This document shows positions 52,117 to 60,771 of a DNA stretch of 64,000 nucleotides, in pieces (the first letter of the stretch is position 1; each line of letters opens with the position of its first letter). The notes under the pieces were generated by a model. The model searched no databases. It was not told the DNA's origin and saw only the letters and a list, made by a program, of their open reading frames with translations. Made by a program: the position numbers and the translations under genes. The stretch comes from Abditibacterium sp. (GTDB lineage: Bacteria > Armatimonadota > Abditibacteriia > Abditibacteriales > Abditibacteriaceae): positions 20,438-84,437 of the forward strand of contig JAUJNG010000017.1 in assembly GCA_030448265.1 (NCBI GenBank), written 5' to 3'.

Positions 52117-52143
52117 GTGCGTCTCGTGGCTACAAAAATCGGC

Positions 52144-53241
52144 CTAATCGATCAACATCGCGTCGCCAAAAGAGAAAAAACGATACTCGTGGGCAATCGC
52201 TTCGGCGTAGGCGGCGTGAATCGTGGCCAGACCGCGTTTAGAACCGTTTTCGCCATTTTGCGACGGCGTTTTCGACTCGGCAAACGCGCCCACCAAAGCC
52301 AGAAGCGTCGAACGCGGCAGATGAAAATTGGTGAGAAGGGCATCGACGCAGCGAAACCGAAAGCCAGGACGAATGAAAATCGAGGTTTGCGCTTCGCCCG
52401 CCGCGACGAAACCGCGCGCGTCGGCGACGCTTTCCAGAGTTCGCACCGTCGTGGTTCCCACTGCCACGACGCGCCCACCGCGCGCTTTCTGGGCGTTGAT
52501 TTGCGCGGCGGTTTGCGCCGAAATCGAGAACTCTTCGGCGTGCATGGAATGGTTGTCGAGCGATTCGCTTTGCACGGGCCGAAAAGTTCCGGCGCCCACC
52601 GCGAGCGTCACGAAAGCGGTTTCAATGCCCCGTTCTTGCAGGCGCAGCAGCAATTCGGGCGTGAAATGCAGTCCGGCAGTGGGCGCCGCCGCGCTGTCGA
52701 GGGGGTTTCCCTCGGTTTTGAGCCGCGAAAACGTGGTTTGATAGCGCGCTTCCTCCGCGCTCTGACGAATGTAGGACGGAAGCGGCACTTCGCCCAGAAC
52801 CGGCAGTAAATCGCGGATGTCGGCATCGTTCGGCGGCGAGAATTGGAGGTTCCACGCCTCGTTGTTTCGCTCCAGCAAGCGCGCCGCGACGCGCAGGCTT
52901 GCGTCGGGCGAAACCCATTCAAGTTCGCCGCCGATTTTCAAACTTTTCGACGGTTTGAGAAGCGCTTCCCAGCAGTTTTTGCCGCGCTCTTTGAGCAAAA
53001 GCGCTTCGACGCGCCCGCCGGTGGGTTTGAAACCGCGCAGGCGCGCGCGCAAAACGCGGGTGTCGTTGAAAACCAGCAAATCGCCGCGCTGGAGCAGATC
53101 GGGCAAATCGCGCACGACATGGTGCGCTATCTCGCCCGAAGCGCGGCGCAACACCAGAAGGCGGGCCGCGTCGCGCGGTTCGAGCGGCGTCTGGGCGATA
53201 AGATGCGGGGGCAGGTCGAAATCGAGTTCGCGGGCCAGCAT
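52144..53241 (-). CDS. queA: S-adenosylmethionine:tRNA ribosyltransferase-isomerase
   Basis: A 365-residue cytoplasmic enzyme that transfers the ribosyl part of SAM to preQ1 in tRNA, making epoxyqueuosine. Signatures: FDLPPHLIAQTPLEPRDAARLLVL (about 8-31), GDLLVFNDTRVLRARLRG, AAPTAGLHFTPELL, VGAGTFRPV and NFHLPRSTLLALVGAF near the C-terminus, with HEYRFFSFGDAMLI at the end. Length is normal. It sits between a DUF2905 gene and an HTH gene on one strand. No other queuosine gene is present. Confidence 0.96.
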   Translation of the reverse strand: MLARELDFDLPPHLIAQTPLEPRDAARLLVLRRASGEIAHHVVRDLPDLLQRGDLLVFNDTRVLRARLRGFKPTGGRVEALLLKERGKNCWEALLKPSKSLKIGGELEWVSPDASLRVAARLLERNNEAWNLQFSPPNDADIRDLLPVLGEVPLPSYIRQSAEEARYQTTFSRLKTEGNPLDSAAAPTAGLHFTPELLLRLQERGIETAFVTLAVGAGTFRPVQSESLDNHSMHAEEFSISAQTAAQINAQKARGGRVVAVGTTTVRTLESVADARGFVAAGEAQTSIFIRPGFRFRCVDALLTNFHLPRSTLLALVGAFAESKTPSQNGENGSKRGLATIHAAYAEAIAHEYRFFSFGDAMLID

Positions 53242-53253
53242 GAAAGCCAGATT

Positions 53254-53478
53254 TTACCGGAAAAGACGCAAAACGATGTTGAGAACAACAGTCGCCACGA
53301 TGGACAGCACGATGGACGACACAATCGGAACGTAAATCGAGACGTTGCCGCGCCGGTAGGCGAGATCGCCAGGCACGCCGGAGGGGAAAAAGCGGGCGCC
53401 GAACCAGAAAAGCAGGCCCGCGATCAGCAGCGCGGCGCCTCCGATAATTAAAAATTTGGCCAGAGATTGAAGCGGCAT
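53254..53478 (-). CDS. DUF2905 small membrane protein
   Basis: A 74-residue protein with two hydrophobic segments (about 6-26 and 49-69). The central loop FPSGVPGDLAYRRGNVSIYVPI is the DUF2905 signature (LPGD-x-x-x-R-x-x-x-x-F/Y-x-P). Function unknown. It is 12 bases upstream of queA on the same strand, a frequent neighbourhood for this family. Confidence 0.85.
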   Translation of the reverse strand: MPLQSLAKFLIIGGAALLIAGLLFWFGARFFPSGVPGDLAYRRGNVSIYVPIVSSIVLSIVATVVLNIVLRLFR

Positions 53479-53543
53479 AGAAAATCCTTACGCTTGGCCA
53501 TGCAAAGCGCGTGCGCGGGTGAAGTCGGAGTCGGGGAATTGAT

Positions 53544-53666
53544 GATCGGTTCCCTCTCCCCTTGCAGGGAGGGGTAAGCCGAAAGAGTGACTGCTCTGAG
53601 TTTGAACGCAAAGTTGCACCGCTCACCCCTCCCTAACCCTCCCCGCAAGCGGAGAGGGAACCGGTC
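53544..53666. repeat. Composite inverted repeat, GGTTCCC family
   Basis: An outer stem (53544-53559 with 53651-53666, one mismatch) and an inner 10-bp stem around 53567-53575 and 53625-53634 surround a ~50-base loop. The right arm CCCTCCCTAACCCTCCCCGC matches the half-element at 26650 and relates to 13177 and 18107. It lies between DUF2905 and the TPR protein gene on the minus strand. Confidence 0.9.
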
Positions 53667-53683
53667 ATGCATTTCACTCAGGC

Positions 53684-55633
53684 TTAGCGAATCGTGCGCG
53701 CCGCGTTGAGGCGCAGAACGGCTTGACGGTTTAACTCGGAGGCGCGCGTGCGGGCGATTTCCTGGCCGGTTTCGAGATAAATCTGCTGCTGTTCGAGCGC
53801 CTGATCCATCAAATCGGCGGCGAAAACGCGCGCGGCGGCGCTTTCGGGCGCAATCGTGTTGGGCGCGAGAAGCACGGCGATGCCGTTTTGCGCCAGGCTC
53901 ATCTCTTCCTTGAGTTTGGCGAGTTGCAAGAGCGCGTCCTCGCGCGGCAGGGCGCCTGTCGCGACGGCGCTGGTGATCTGGCGGGCGAGTTTGCCCAGAT
54001 TATCGACGCGCGCATCGAAACCCTGCGCCAGAGTTCGATAAGCCAGGCCAGTGCTGACCTCGAAGGTTTTCTGGCCGGAGAGCTTCCAGTAGCGGGCGTA
54101 GGCGGCAAAAGCATCTTCTTCGCGTCCGGTGAGTGCGGTGAGAGCCGTCGCGTATTGCTTCTGGATTTCGAGGTCGTTGGGATAGCGCGGCGCGATGCGG
54201 TCGAGGGTCTGGGCGGCTTCGTAAAAGCGGCGCGAGGTGACCAGGCCGCGCGCCAGAAGACGCACGACGGCGGGGTCGTCGGGCGCCAGTTCAAGGGCGC
54301 GCTCGAGGTGTTTGCGGGCGTCAAGTTCGACATCTTCGGCGGTGTCAACGCGGTTGGCCTTGCGAAACAACTCGGCGCGTCCGAACTGCGCTGTCGCCAG
54401 GGCCACACGCAGGGGAGCCGAATCGTAGCTCGCTGCAATGGCCTTGCGGCCCGCGTCGAGCGCGCGCGGCCAGTCGGGAACGGCGCCCGTCGTCGCGGCG
54501 ATGGCGATTTTGGCCCAGGTTTCGCCGTCGCGCGCGTTAAGTTCGACGGCGCGCCGGTAGGCCAGGGCCGCTCCCGCGGCATCGGAAGCCGACAGCATAT
54601 CGCCCAGCAAAATATAGGATTCGCCCCGCAATGGATCGAGAGCGATGGCCTGATTGATTTCGTCCTGCGCTTCGGGAACATTGCCCGCCGCGCGCGCGGC
54701 GCGCGCCGCTTCGAGATGCCGCGTTGCGAGCGCCGCGCGATCCACGCCCCCGCTCGACGACCAGGCGCGCAGCGAGGTATCGAGAAATGTCGCCGCCGTT
54801 TGCGCGCCGTTTTCGCGCAGCACGGTGTCGTCATTGCCCCTGGCATTGAAGAGAAGCGGCTGGGCGGTTTCGCGTTCGCTGTCGGCCAGCAAAAGCGAAA
54901 ACGCGGCGTTTTGCGAGCCGTCGGCCTCCATAGCGGGCGCCACATAGAGCGCGACGACGGCGCGGTAGCCTAACGCCTGCCCCACGCGCGAGGCGAGGAG
55001 GGCGGCTCGCGCGGTCAATTCGGGCGACGGCGGAGAGTTGCGCGATGCCGCCAGTTGGGAGAGCGCTAATTGAAGAGAATCGAGAGCGTGCCGCGTGAGG
55101 GCGCGTTCGCTCAGCGCGCGCGTGATGGTGGGGGAATCGGGCGCGACGGGCAAAACGTCGCGCCAGCCGAGTGACGAAAGCGCACGCCGCAGTGGAACGG
55201 CGGCGAGTTGGGCGCGGCCTGGCGGAGCAAGCGGGGTAAAAACGTCGCCGACTGGCGGCAGGGGTGGAACCGGCGCGACGGGCAGCAACGGGTCAGGAGC
55301 GATTTGGGCCTGAGCGACCCAGAACGAACCGTTTTTAGCGCCCAAAGACGCGTTGGCCGGCGTAATCGCGCCTGGCGGGGCTTCTGGCGGGGCTTCTGGC
55401 GGGGCCTCTGGCGGGGCCTGGGCTTCGGGGATGGCGGGAGCGGCAGGGAGAACCGCGCTGGGCGCGGGCAACTCATCAAAAGCCAGCAACAAAATGCCGA
55501 TATCGGGCGCCGCAGGCAGAGGCGCAACGGCGGGCGCGCTGGGCGCAGCCACGCGATCGGGATTTTGCGCGTCGCAGGGGGACGAGACGAGCAGGGCGCC
55601 GCACAAGAGGGAAATGGTAAGGTGGCGCAGCAT
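53684..55633 (-). CDS. Secreted TPR-repeat protein with Pro/Ala-rich region
   Basis: A ~649-residue exported protein. Signal peptide MLRHLTISLLCGALLVSSPCDAQ, then a Pro/Ala-rich region with a PPEA repeat (about 65-135). A middle domain (about 150-290) is of unknown type. Tetratricopeptide repeats cover about 300-490 (ARAAGNVPEAQDEINQAIALDP, AGAALAYRRAVELNARDGETW, LERALELAPDDPAVVRLL), and a helical C-terminus follows. TPRs mediate protein contacts; the partner is unknown. ATG 55633 is chosen for the signal peptide. An ATG 12 codons upstream is possible, and neither has a clear ribosome site. Confidence 0.75.
   Translation of the reverse strand: MLRHLTISLLCGALLVSSPCDAQNPDRVAAPSAPAVAPLPAAPDIGILLLAFDELPAPSAVLPAAPAIPEAQAPPEAPPEAPPEAPPGAITPANASLGAKNGSFWVAQAQIAPDPLLPVAPVPPLPPVGDVFTPLAPPGRAQLAAVPLRRALSSLGWRDVLPVAPDSPTITRALSERALTRHALDSLQLALSQLAASRNSPPSPELTARAALLASRVGQALGYRAVVALYVAPAMEADGSQNAAFSLLLADSERETAQPLLFNARGNDDTVLRENGAQTAATFLDTSLRAWSSSGGVDRAALATRHLEAARAARAAGNVPEAQDEINQAIALDPLRGESYILLGDMLSASDAAGAALAYRRAVELNARDGETWAKIAIAATTGAVPDWPRALDAGRKAIAASYDSAPLRVALATAQFGRAELFRKANRVDTAEDVELDARKHLERALELAPDDPAVVRLLARGLVTSRRFYEAAQTLDRIAPRYPNDLEIQKQYATALTALTGREEDAFAAYARYWKLSGQKTFEVSTGLAYRTLAQGFDARVDNLGKLARQITSAVATGALPREDALLQLAKLKEEMSLAQNGIAVLLAPNTIAPESAAARVFAADLMDQALEQQQIYLETGQEIARTRASELNRQAVLRLNAARTIR
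55373..55420. repeat. 12-bp tandem repeat in the TPR protein gene
   Basis: Four tandem units of TGGCGGGGCYTC encode the PPEA repeat of the protein. In-frame copy variation is possible. Confidence 0.85.
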
Positions 55634-55775
55634 GGTCTCGCCGCCGTGAAAAATACGCGAAATTTTCATCGAAAACTGGGAAGTGCGGCGGGAAAACCGG
55701 CACTTATTGGTCTTCTTAGTTTGACACCTCAGTGTAAAAGCGTTTCATCGCGTGCCAAACAATGGCACGAGAAAA

Positions 55776-55891
55776 TTTTTAAGCGCCCTACGTGGAGTCG
55801 CAGAGGGGAAAAGGTGAGAGCCACAAAAAGGAGTTCCCCAATTCCGCTCCTCCTTTGTTCCCTCTGCGACTCCGCGTAGGGCGCTTAAAAA
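55776..55891. repeat. Long inverted repeat (32-bp arms, 1 mismatch)
   Basis: 55776-55807 pairs with 55860-55891. The arm contains AAGCGCCCTACG and GGAGTCGCAGAGG. The loop holds AAAGGAG/CTCCT complementary words. It occupies the ~330-base gap between two same-strand TPR genes, where I see no other feature. Confidence 0.95.
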
Positions 55892-55961
55892 TCACTCGCG
55901 CAATGGCTCTGCAACAGGGTTTGAAGCGCTGCCCAGATGAGTCGTGACGAGTCAGGCGATG

Positions 55962-57878
55962 TTAACGGCGTCCTCCGGCGAGGGCGGCGTTGAGTCCGCT
56001 GCGCGCGGTGCGAAGTCCGGCGCGCGCCGCCGCCACCTGTTCGCCGCGCTCGATCTGGGCGCTGTAGGCCGAAATCGCGGCTTGAAAGTCGTCGGCGGCG
56101 CGGGCGTAGTCGCCGCGATCCAGAAACGCGGTGGCGCGCTGCTGGTAGCGATAACCGGCGCCGCCTGGATCGGCATTGATCGCCGCCGTCAGGTTATTGA
56201 TGGCCTGGTCGCTTTGGCCGTTGCGCGAGGCTCCGGCGGCTCCGCGCTCGCTGTCATTGGCCTGCGACGAAGAGCGCTGTGGCACCGTCGAACCTCCGAC
56301 GCGGCCCTGGGTGATTCGCACATAGTTTCGATTTCCGGTGCCCGCCGGATTGAGGGGTGTAGAATCGCTTCCGATTCTCACCGGCGGGGCCGCCGTAGGC
56401 GCGGTGGCGATGTCGGGAGAAGGCAGGCCGAACGCCGGATTTCTGGGCGTAGTGGCCGCGCGCGAACCCGTTGCTGCCGGAGGAACGGCCGCAGGCGGGA
56501 TCGGGCGCGGAAAACGCGGCGGAGTGTTGGCGCGCGGCGTCGATGCCGCGCGGCGCGGCGCAGTCGATGCCCCGCCTGACGCTCCACTGCGCGGCGCGGT
56601 GGGCCGCGCCGCCGGATTCGTGGCGGGCGAGGCCGCATTCGGTGCCGAAGCCGCCGGTGCTGAAGCAGCCGGTGCCGAAGGGGGAGACGCGGCGGGACGA
56701 TTCGAAACCGGAAAACCGTCGTTTTGGGACGCGCTGCCACCCACAGGCGCCAGTGGCGACGAACCCCCGTTGGCGTTGGTGGCATTGGGAGCGGTCGGCT
56801 GCTCGTTCAAAGCACCGGAGGGCGCGGACGCCACCTGAACAGTGGGCGCATTGGCCACGGCGCGGGCCACTGCGACGGTGCGCGCCCAGGCCAGAAATCC
56901 CAGTCCCAGCACGGTGGCGGCCAGAAGAGGCAGACTGCGCCCGTAAAACGAGGGCTGCACCCACAAATTGGCCCACGGGCTGCGCGGCGTTTCATTCTCC
57001 ACGCCAAAAACGGGCGCGACAGCAGCCGGAACGCCCGAAGACAGTCCAGTTGCGGCCCCCACGCGCCGGTCGAGACGGGATCGATTGTCAACGACGACGG
57101 GCACCACGGTGTTGCGCCGGCTCTGGTCGCGCCGGTCGGCGATGGAGGGAGCCGGAGGAACTGAGGGCGGCAGCGCCGCCGCAATACGGGACGTCGCATC
57201 CGCCGTGGAAGCGGTATCGACGGGCGCGGCGAAATTCGCGGGCAGGCCAGGCGCCGCCGCGCTGATGTTGGACGCGGGATACGCCTCTTCGTCGTCTTGC
57301 AGCTCTGCGGAAACCGTCTCAGGAGGTGCAGCCACAACTGGAACCACTGCCGGCGTTTCGACCGAGATCGGACTGGTATCGGCGAAAAGCTCGTCGTCGT
57401 CAAAGTGGAACATGGCGGCGCCTTGCTGTGCGCCCTGTTGACCTTGCAGCTTCTCGCGCAGACGATTCAGACTTTCGCGTTCCCGAACGCTGTCGGGCGC
57501 CAGTTGCACCGCTTTTTCGTAGGCTGCCACGGCGCGCGGCACATCGCCGCTGCGCTCCAGAAACAGGCCCAGCAGCGCGTAGCCGCCCGAAGCCTGGGGC
57601 GAAAGCGCAATCGACTGACGGCACGCCAAAACCGCGCCCGCCGCATCGCCGCGCTCGGACAAATCCACGGCGCGGTCGAGCAGTTGACGCGCGCGCCGAG
57701 CGTCGATTTCGGCGGGCGAAGTGCGCGCCTCGCTGGGCGCGTCCAAAGTTTGAGGCGCCTCGCTGGACGCCGGAGTCTGGGCCTCGAAAGACGCGCCGCA
57801 GTGACGGCAAAACCGCGAGTCGGGCGTGTTTTCGCCGTTGCAAGCCGGACAGTGAGCGGGGGAATGAGAAGAAATAAT
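55962..57878 (-). CDS. Zinc-ribbon, TPR and membrane-helix protein with apparent ATT start
   Basis: A ~638-residue protein. An N-terminal zinc ribbon CPACNGENTPDSRFCRHCG is followed by two TPRs (about 60-140). A low-complexity stretch, one membrane helix (about 305-325, LPLLAATVLGLGFLAW), a long Ala/Pro/Ser/Thr-rich region and C-terminal TPR-like helices come after. No ATG, GTG or TTG lies before the zinc ribbon. Instead AGGAGG ends five bases before ATT at 57878-57876, so an ATT start is proposed. The arrangement suggests a cytoplasmic sensor region tied to an outside domain. Role unknown. Confidence 0.65.
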   Translation of the reverse strand: MISSHSPAHCPACNGENTPDSRFCRHCGASFEAQTPASSEAPQTLDAPSEARTSPAEIDARRARQLLDRAVDLSERGDAAGAVLACRQSIALSPQASGGYALLGLFLERSGDVPRAVAAYEKAVQLAPDSVRERESLNRLREKLQGQQGAQQGAAMFHFDDDELFADTSPISVETPAVVPVVAAPPETVSAELQDDEEAYPASNISAAAPGLPANFAAPVDTASTADATSRIAAALPPSVPPAPSIADRRDQSRRNTVVPVVVDNRSRLDRRVGAATGLSSGVPAAVAPVFGVENETPRSPWANLWVQPSFYGRSLPLLAATVLGLGFLAWARTVAVARAVANAPTVQVASAPSGALNEQPTAPNATNANGGSSPLAPVGGSASQNDGFPVSNRPAASPPSAPAASAPAASAPNAASPATNPAARPTAPRSGASGGASTAPRRAASTPRANTPPRFPRPIPPAAVPPAATGSRAATTPRNPAFGLPSPDIATAPTAAPPVRIGSDSTPLNPAGTGNRNYVRITQGRVGGSTVPQRSSSQANDSERGAAGASRNGQSDQAINNLTAAINADPGGAGYRYQQRATAFLDRGDYARAADDFQAAISAYSAQIERGEQVAAARAGLRTARSGLNAALAGGRR

Positions 57879-58013
57879 GGCGGCCTCCTGAAAATCGAAT
57901 GGGGAAAAACAAGTAAGTTTTAGGGGGCAAATCAAAGCCGCCCCTTTACATTTTACCCGCGACGGGAAAAACCTAAACCAACGAGTTTTCCCCTCGCCTT
58001 TTGACCCCTTCTC

Positions 58014-58691
58014 ATGAAAACAAGTTCCGCCGACCCAAACTCCCTGCACCTGGAAACCTTCCGGTGCGGGCCGCTCGACAATAACCTCTATCTCCTCCTC
58101 GACCGCGAGGCGCGCCAGGCTGTCGTGATCGATCCTTCCATCGGCGGCGATGCCGCTTTGCGAACCGCCCAAAAGTGGCGCGACCAGGGCATCCAATTGA
58201 GCGCGATCTGGAACACGCACGGCCATTTCGACCACGTTTACGACAACGCCAAGTGGAAAACCGAGTTCGACGTTCCTCTTGTAGCGCATCCCGCCGACGC
58301 CTCGTTTCTGGAACATTTGCGCGAGCAATCGCTGTGGTTCGGCCTGCCCGCGCCCGAAATCGTGGCCGCCGACCAAACCTTTCACGACGGCCAAATTGTG
58401 GGTGTCGGAACCCACCGCGCCACGGTCTTGGAGTTGCGGGGGCATTCGCCTGGCAGTGTCGGCTTTGATTTCGGCGCTTTCATCATCAGTGGCGACGTGT
58501 TGTTCAAAGATTCCGTCGGGCGCACCGATTTGCCGTTGTGCAGCGAAGCGGATCTGGCGGCGTCGGTGCGAAGGATGTTTGAATTGGCGCCGCCAACCCG
58601 CGTTTTGCCTGGACACGGCCCGCAAACCAGCATCGAAGCCGAAAAACGCGATAATCTCGTCGCCCGCGACCTGCTGCGCCGCTTTCCATGA
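58014..58691 (+). CDS. Metallo-beta-lactamase-fold hydrolase (glyoxalase II-like)
   Basis: A 225-residue cytoplasmic hydrolase. The Zn motif THGHFDHVYD (about 65-74), LRGHSPGSVGF with the third His, SGDVLFKDSVGRTDL (bridging Asp) and LPGHGPQTSIEAEK place it with the YcbL/glyoxalase II-like MBL proteins. These hydrolyse thioesters such as S-lactoylglutathione; the actual substrate is unknown. Its end overlaps the start of the DUF4091 gene by four bases, so they are translationally coupled. Confidence 0.9.
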   Translation: MKTSSADPNSLHLETFRCGPLDNNLYLLLDREARQAVVIDPSIGGDAALRTAQKWRDQGIQLSAIWNTHGHFDHVYDNAKWKTEFDVPLVAHPADASFLEHLREQSLWFGLPAPEIVAADQTFHDGQIVGVGTHRATVLELRGHSPGSVGFDFGAFIISGDVLFKDSVGRTDLPLCSEADLAASVRRMFELAPPTRVLPGHGPQTSIEAEKRDNLVARDLLRRFP

Positions 58692-60604
58692 AAATCTTCC
58701 TCTTTTTGGCGCCCCTGATCTTCTCCCACGCGGCGATGGCTCAACTCCCCAAATCCGATTGGAAACTGGCGCCGGTTTCCTCGCTTCAAAAACTCACCGC
58801 GCGGCAAAACGGCGTGTTGGAGCCGTTCAAAACCACGCCGGTGCAACTGCGCGCCGCGCGCGGCGAGTGGGAATCATTCCAATTCGTGGTCACGGCGGGC
58901 CAAAAGCCGATTGAGAAACTCGAAATCACGCCCAATGGCCTCGCCTCGATCGTTTCCGACTTCATTCCCGCCCAAAACCTGCAAATCTACCGCGAAAACT
59001 ATGTTTACGTTGCCCAGCCGAGCGGCAACCGCGAACTGACGCCCAAATGGTGGCCCGACGCGCTGATTCCCTTAAGTCTGGCTTCCAAATCAATCGAAGC
59101 CGGAAAATCCGCCGTGTTCTGGGCCAGTTTGAAAATCCCCGCCGATGCTGTTTCAGGCGATTATTACGGCGAAATCGATTTTAAGGCCGATGGCGCACCG
59201 CGCCGCCTCGCGCTCACTTTAACGGTTGAAAAAGCGAAGCTGCCGCCGCCCAAAATTCGCGGCACCGTCGCGCTGTATTACGACGCGCTGCGCGACTGGT
59301 ATCTCAAAAACGGCCAAACTTTTTCCGACGCGCAGTGGACGATTCAAAAGAAGCGTTATTACGACTTTCTGCTCGACTACGGCCTCAACGCCTACGATTT
59401 ACCCGTCGCCTGGAACTCGTCCGAAGCTGAAAGTTATCTCCAAAACCCGCGCGTTTTGAGCGTGCGAACCCCGCCGCTCGACAGCCCCGATTTTTCGCTC
59501 GCTTTAGAAAAATTGGGAGCCACCAAAACGCTCGGCAAAGCCTTTTATTATTGGATAGACGAACCGCAGACGCCCGCCGACTTCGCCCGCGTGCGCGAAA
59601 CGACGGCGAAACTGCGGCCTCTGGGCATCAAACATCTCGTCACGGCGCACCCCAATCTCGCTCTCAAAGATGCGGTCGATATTTGGTGCCCCAACTTGGG
59701 CGATTTCTTCGGCATCGGGCACCTCGATTTTAAAGTCCTTGCCGCCGAACGCAAATTGGGCCGCGAAACCTGGTTTTACACGATGGTGGAGCCGAAATAT
59801 CCTTATCCGACCTGGCTTTTGGACGACGACGCGGCCTCGATGCGCGCGTTCGGCCCGCTCATGGCGCGCAACGGACTGAGCGGTTTCGTGTATTCGATGG
59901 CGCACGGCTGGGGGCCGAAACCGCTCGAAAATCTCCAATCGTTCGCCGGAACCAACGGTGACGGAACGCTGATTTACCCCGCTGAAATCGTGGGCGGCGT
60001 GGGGCCGATGCCCTCGATTCGCTTGATGCTCCTGCGCGACGCCATGGAAGATGCGGAATTGAAGCGCACCGTGGGGACATGGCTTGCCGTGTCCTTGGAT
60101 GGCTTTACTGAAACTCTTTCCAAGGACACGGCAAGCCATGTCCCTACGAACTCCTCCACATCAATTACACGCCAGGGCGCGCCCGAAACCAAAGTTTCGT
60201 GGCGACTCGATGCCAGACGGCAAAATCTCATCGTCAATTTTCGCGCCCCCAAGCCGCAAAGCGGTGATTACGTCGCCGTCGAACTCGCGCCTTTCGACAT
60301 CGAAAAGCGGCCCGAAAAATGGCGCTTCGTTGCCACGCGCAAGGGCAATCTCGCGATTGAAAAACGGACGCGCGAAGGCCAGTTTCGCTTTGAAACCGAA
60401 GCTTTTCACGCTGCCGTCCAGGCTGCCGCCGACGTTTACAGCGTCACGATGACGATTCCGCTTTCGGTATTGGAAGGCGCGACCAGGTTTCGCTTCGATG
60501 CGCTACGCCGCACCTCGGTGAACGGCGCCAAAATCACGCTTTACGCTCATTCGCGCACCGGCGACCCTTATGCGATGCCAGTGATAGAGATCCAAGCGAA
60601 ATGA
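58688..60604 (+). CDS. Secreted DUF4091 protein with in-frame repeat insertion
   Basis: A 638-residue exported protein (signal peptide about 1-19). After a beta-rich N-terminal domain (about 40-180), the DUF4091/GH-like barrel runs to ~460: RGTVALYYDALRDWYLKNG, FYYWIDEPQTPADFARV with a candidate acid (Asp-Glu), WYTMVEPKYPYPTWL-like segment and GFVYSMAHGWGP. The family is presumed glycosidic. Residues ~463-487 are encoded by a 71-base inverted repeat, and then a beta-rich C-terminal domain resembling a carbohydrate-binding module follows (VSWRLDARRQNLIVNFRAP). The frame is kept through the insertion. Confidence 0.82.
   Translation: MKIFLFLAPLIFSHAAMAQLPKSDWKLAPVSSLQKLTARQNGVLEPFKTTPVQLRAARGEWESFQFVVTAGQKPIEKLEITPNGLASIVSDFIPAQNLQIYRENYVYVAQPSGNRELTPKWWPDALIPLSLASKSIEAGKSAVFWASLKIPADAVSGDYYGEIDFKADGAPRRLALTLTVEKAKLPPPKIRGTVALYYDALRDWYLKNGQTFSDAQWTIQKKRYYDFLLDYGLNAYDLPVAWNSSEAESYLQNPRVLSVRTPPLDSPDFSLALEKLGATKTLGKAFYYWIDEPQTPADFARVRETTAKLRPLGIKHLVTAHPNLALKDAVDIWCPNLGDFFGIGHLDFKVLAAERKLGRETWFYTMVEPKYPYPTWLLDDDAASMRAFGPLMARNGLSGFVYSMAHGWGPKPLENLQSFAGTNGDGTLIYPAEIVGGVGPMPSIRLMLLRDAMEDAELKRTVGTWLAVSLDGFTETLSKDTASHVPTNSSTSITRQGAPETKVSWRLDARRQNLIVNFRAPKPQSGDYVAVELAPFDIEKRPEKWRFVATRKGNLAIEKRTREGQFRFETEAFHAAVQAAADVYSVTMTIPLSVLEGATRFRFDALRRTSVNGAKITLYAHSRTGDPYAMPVIEIQAK
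60074..60144. repeat. Perfect inverted repeat inside the DUF4091 gene (25-bp arms)
   Basis: 60074-60098 is the exact complement of 60120-60144. The arm contains GACATGGCTTGCCGTGTCC. It is translated as part of an interdomain linker. Confidence 0.96.
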
Positions 60605-60658
60605 GGATTAAAGGCGCCAGGCTCCGTGCTAAAATTGAAGTGTCAGCAAAGTAAAATC

Positions 60659-60748
60659 AACCACAGAGACACGGAGACACAGAGAGAAAGAGGGGTTAAA
60701 ATCTCAAAATTCTCTTATTTTTCTCTGTGTCTCCGTGTCTCTGTGGTT
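60659..60748. repeat. Inverted repeat, CACAGAGAC-rich family (27-bp perfect arms)
   Basis: 60659-60685 pairs exactly with 60722-60748, with extra near-complementary bases inside. It belongs to the CACAGAG word family (compare 39237). It lies 23 bases before the glyA start. Confidence 0.95.
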
Positions 60749-60771
60749 ATTCGAAAGACTCCCAGACTCCC

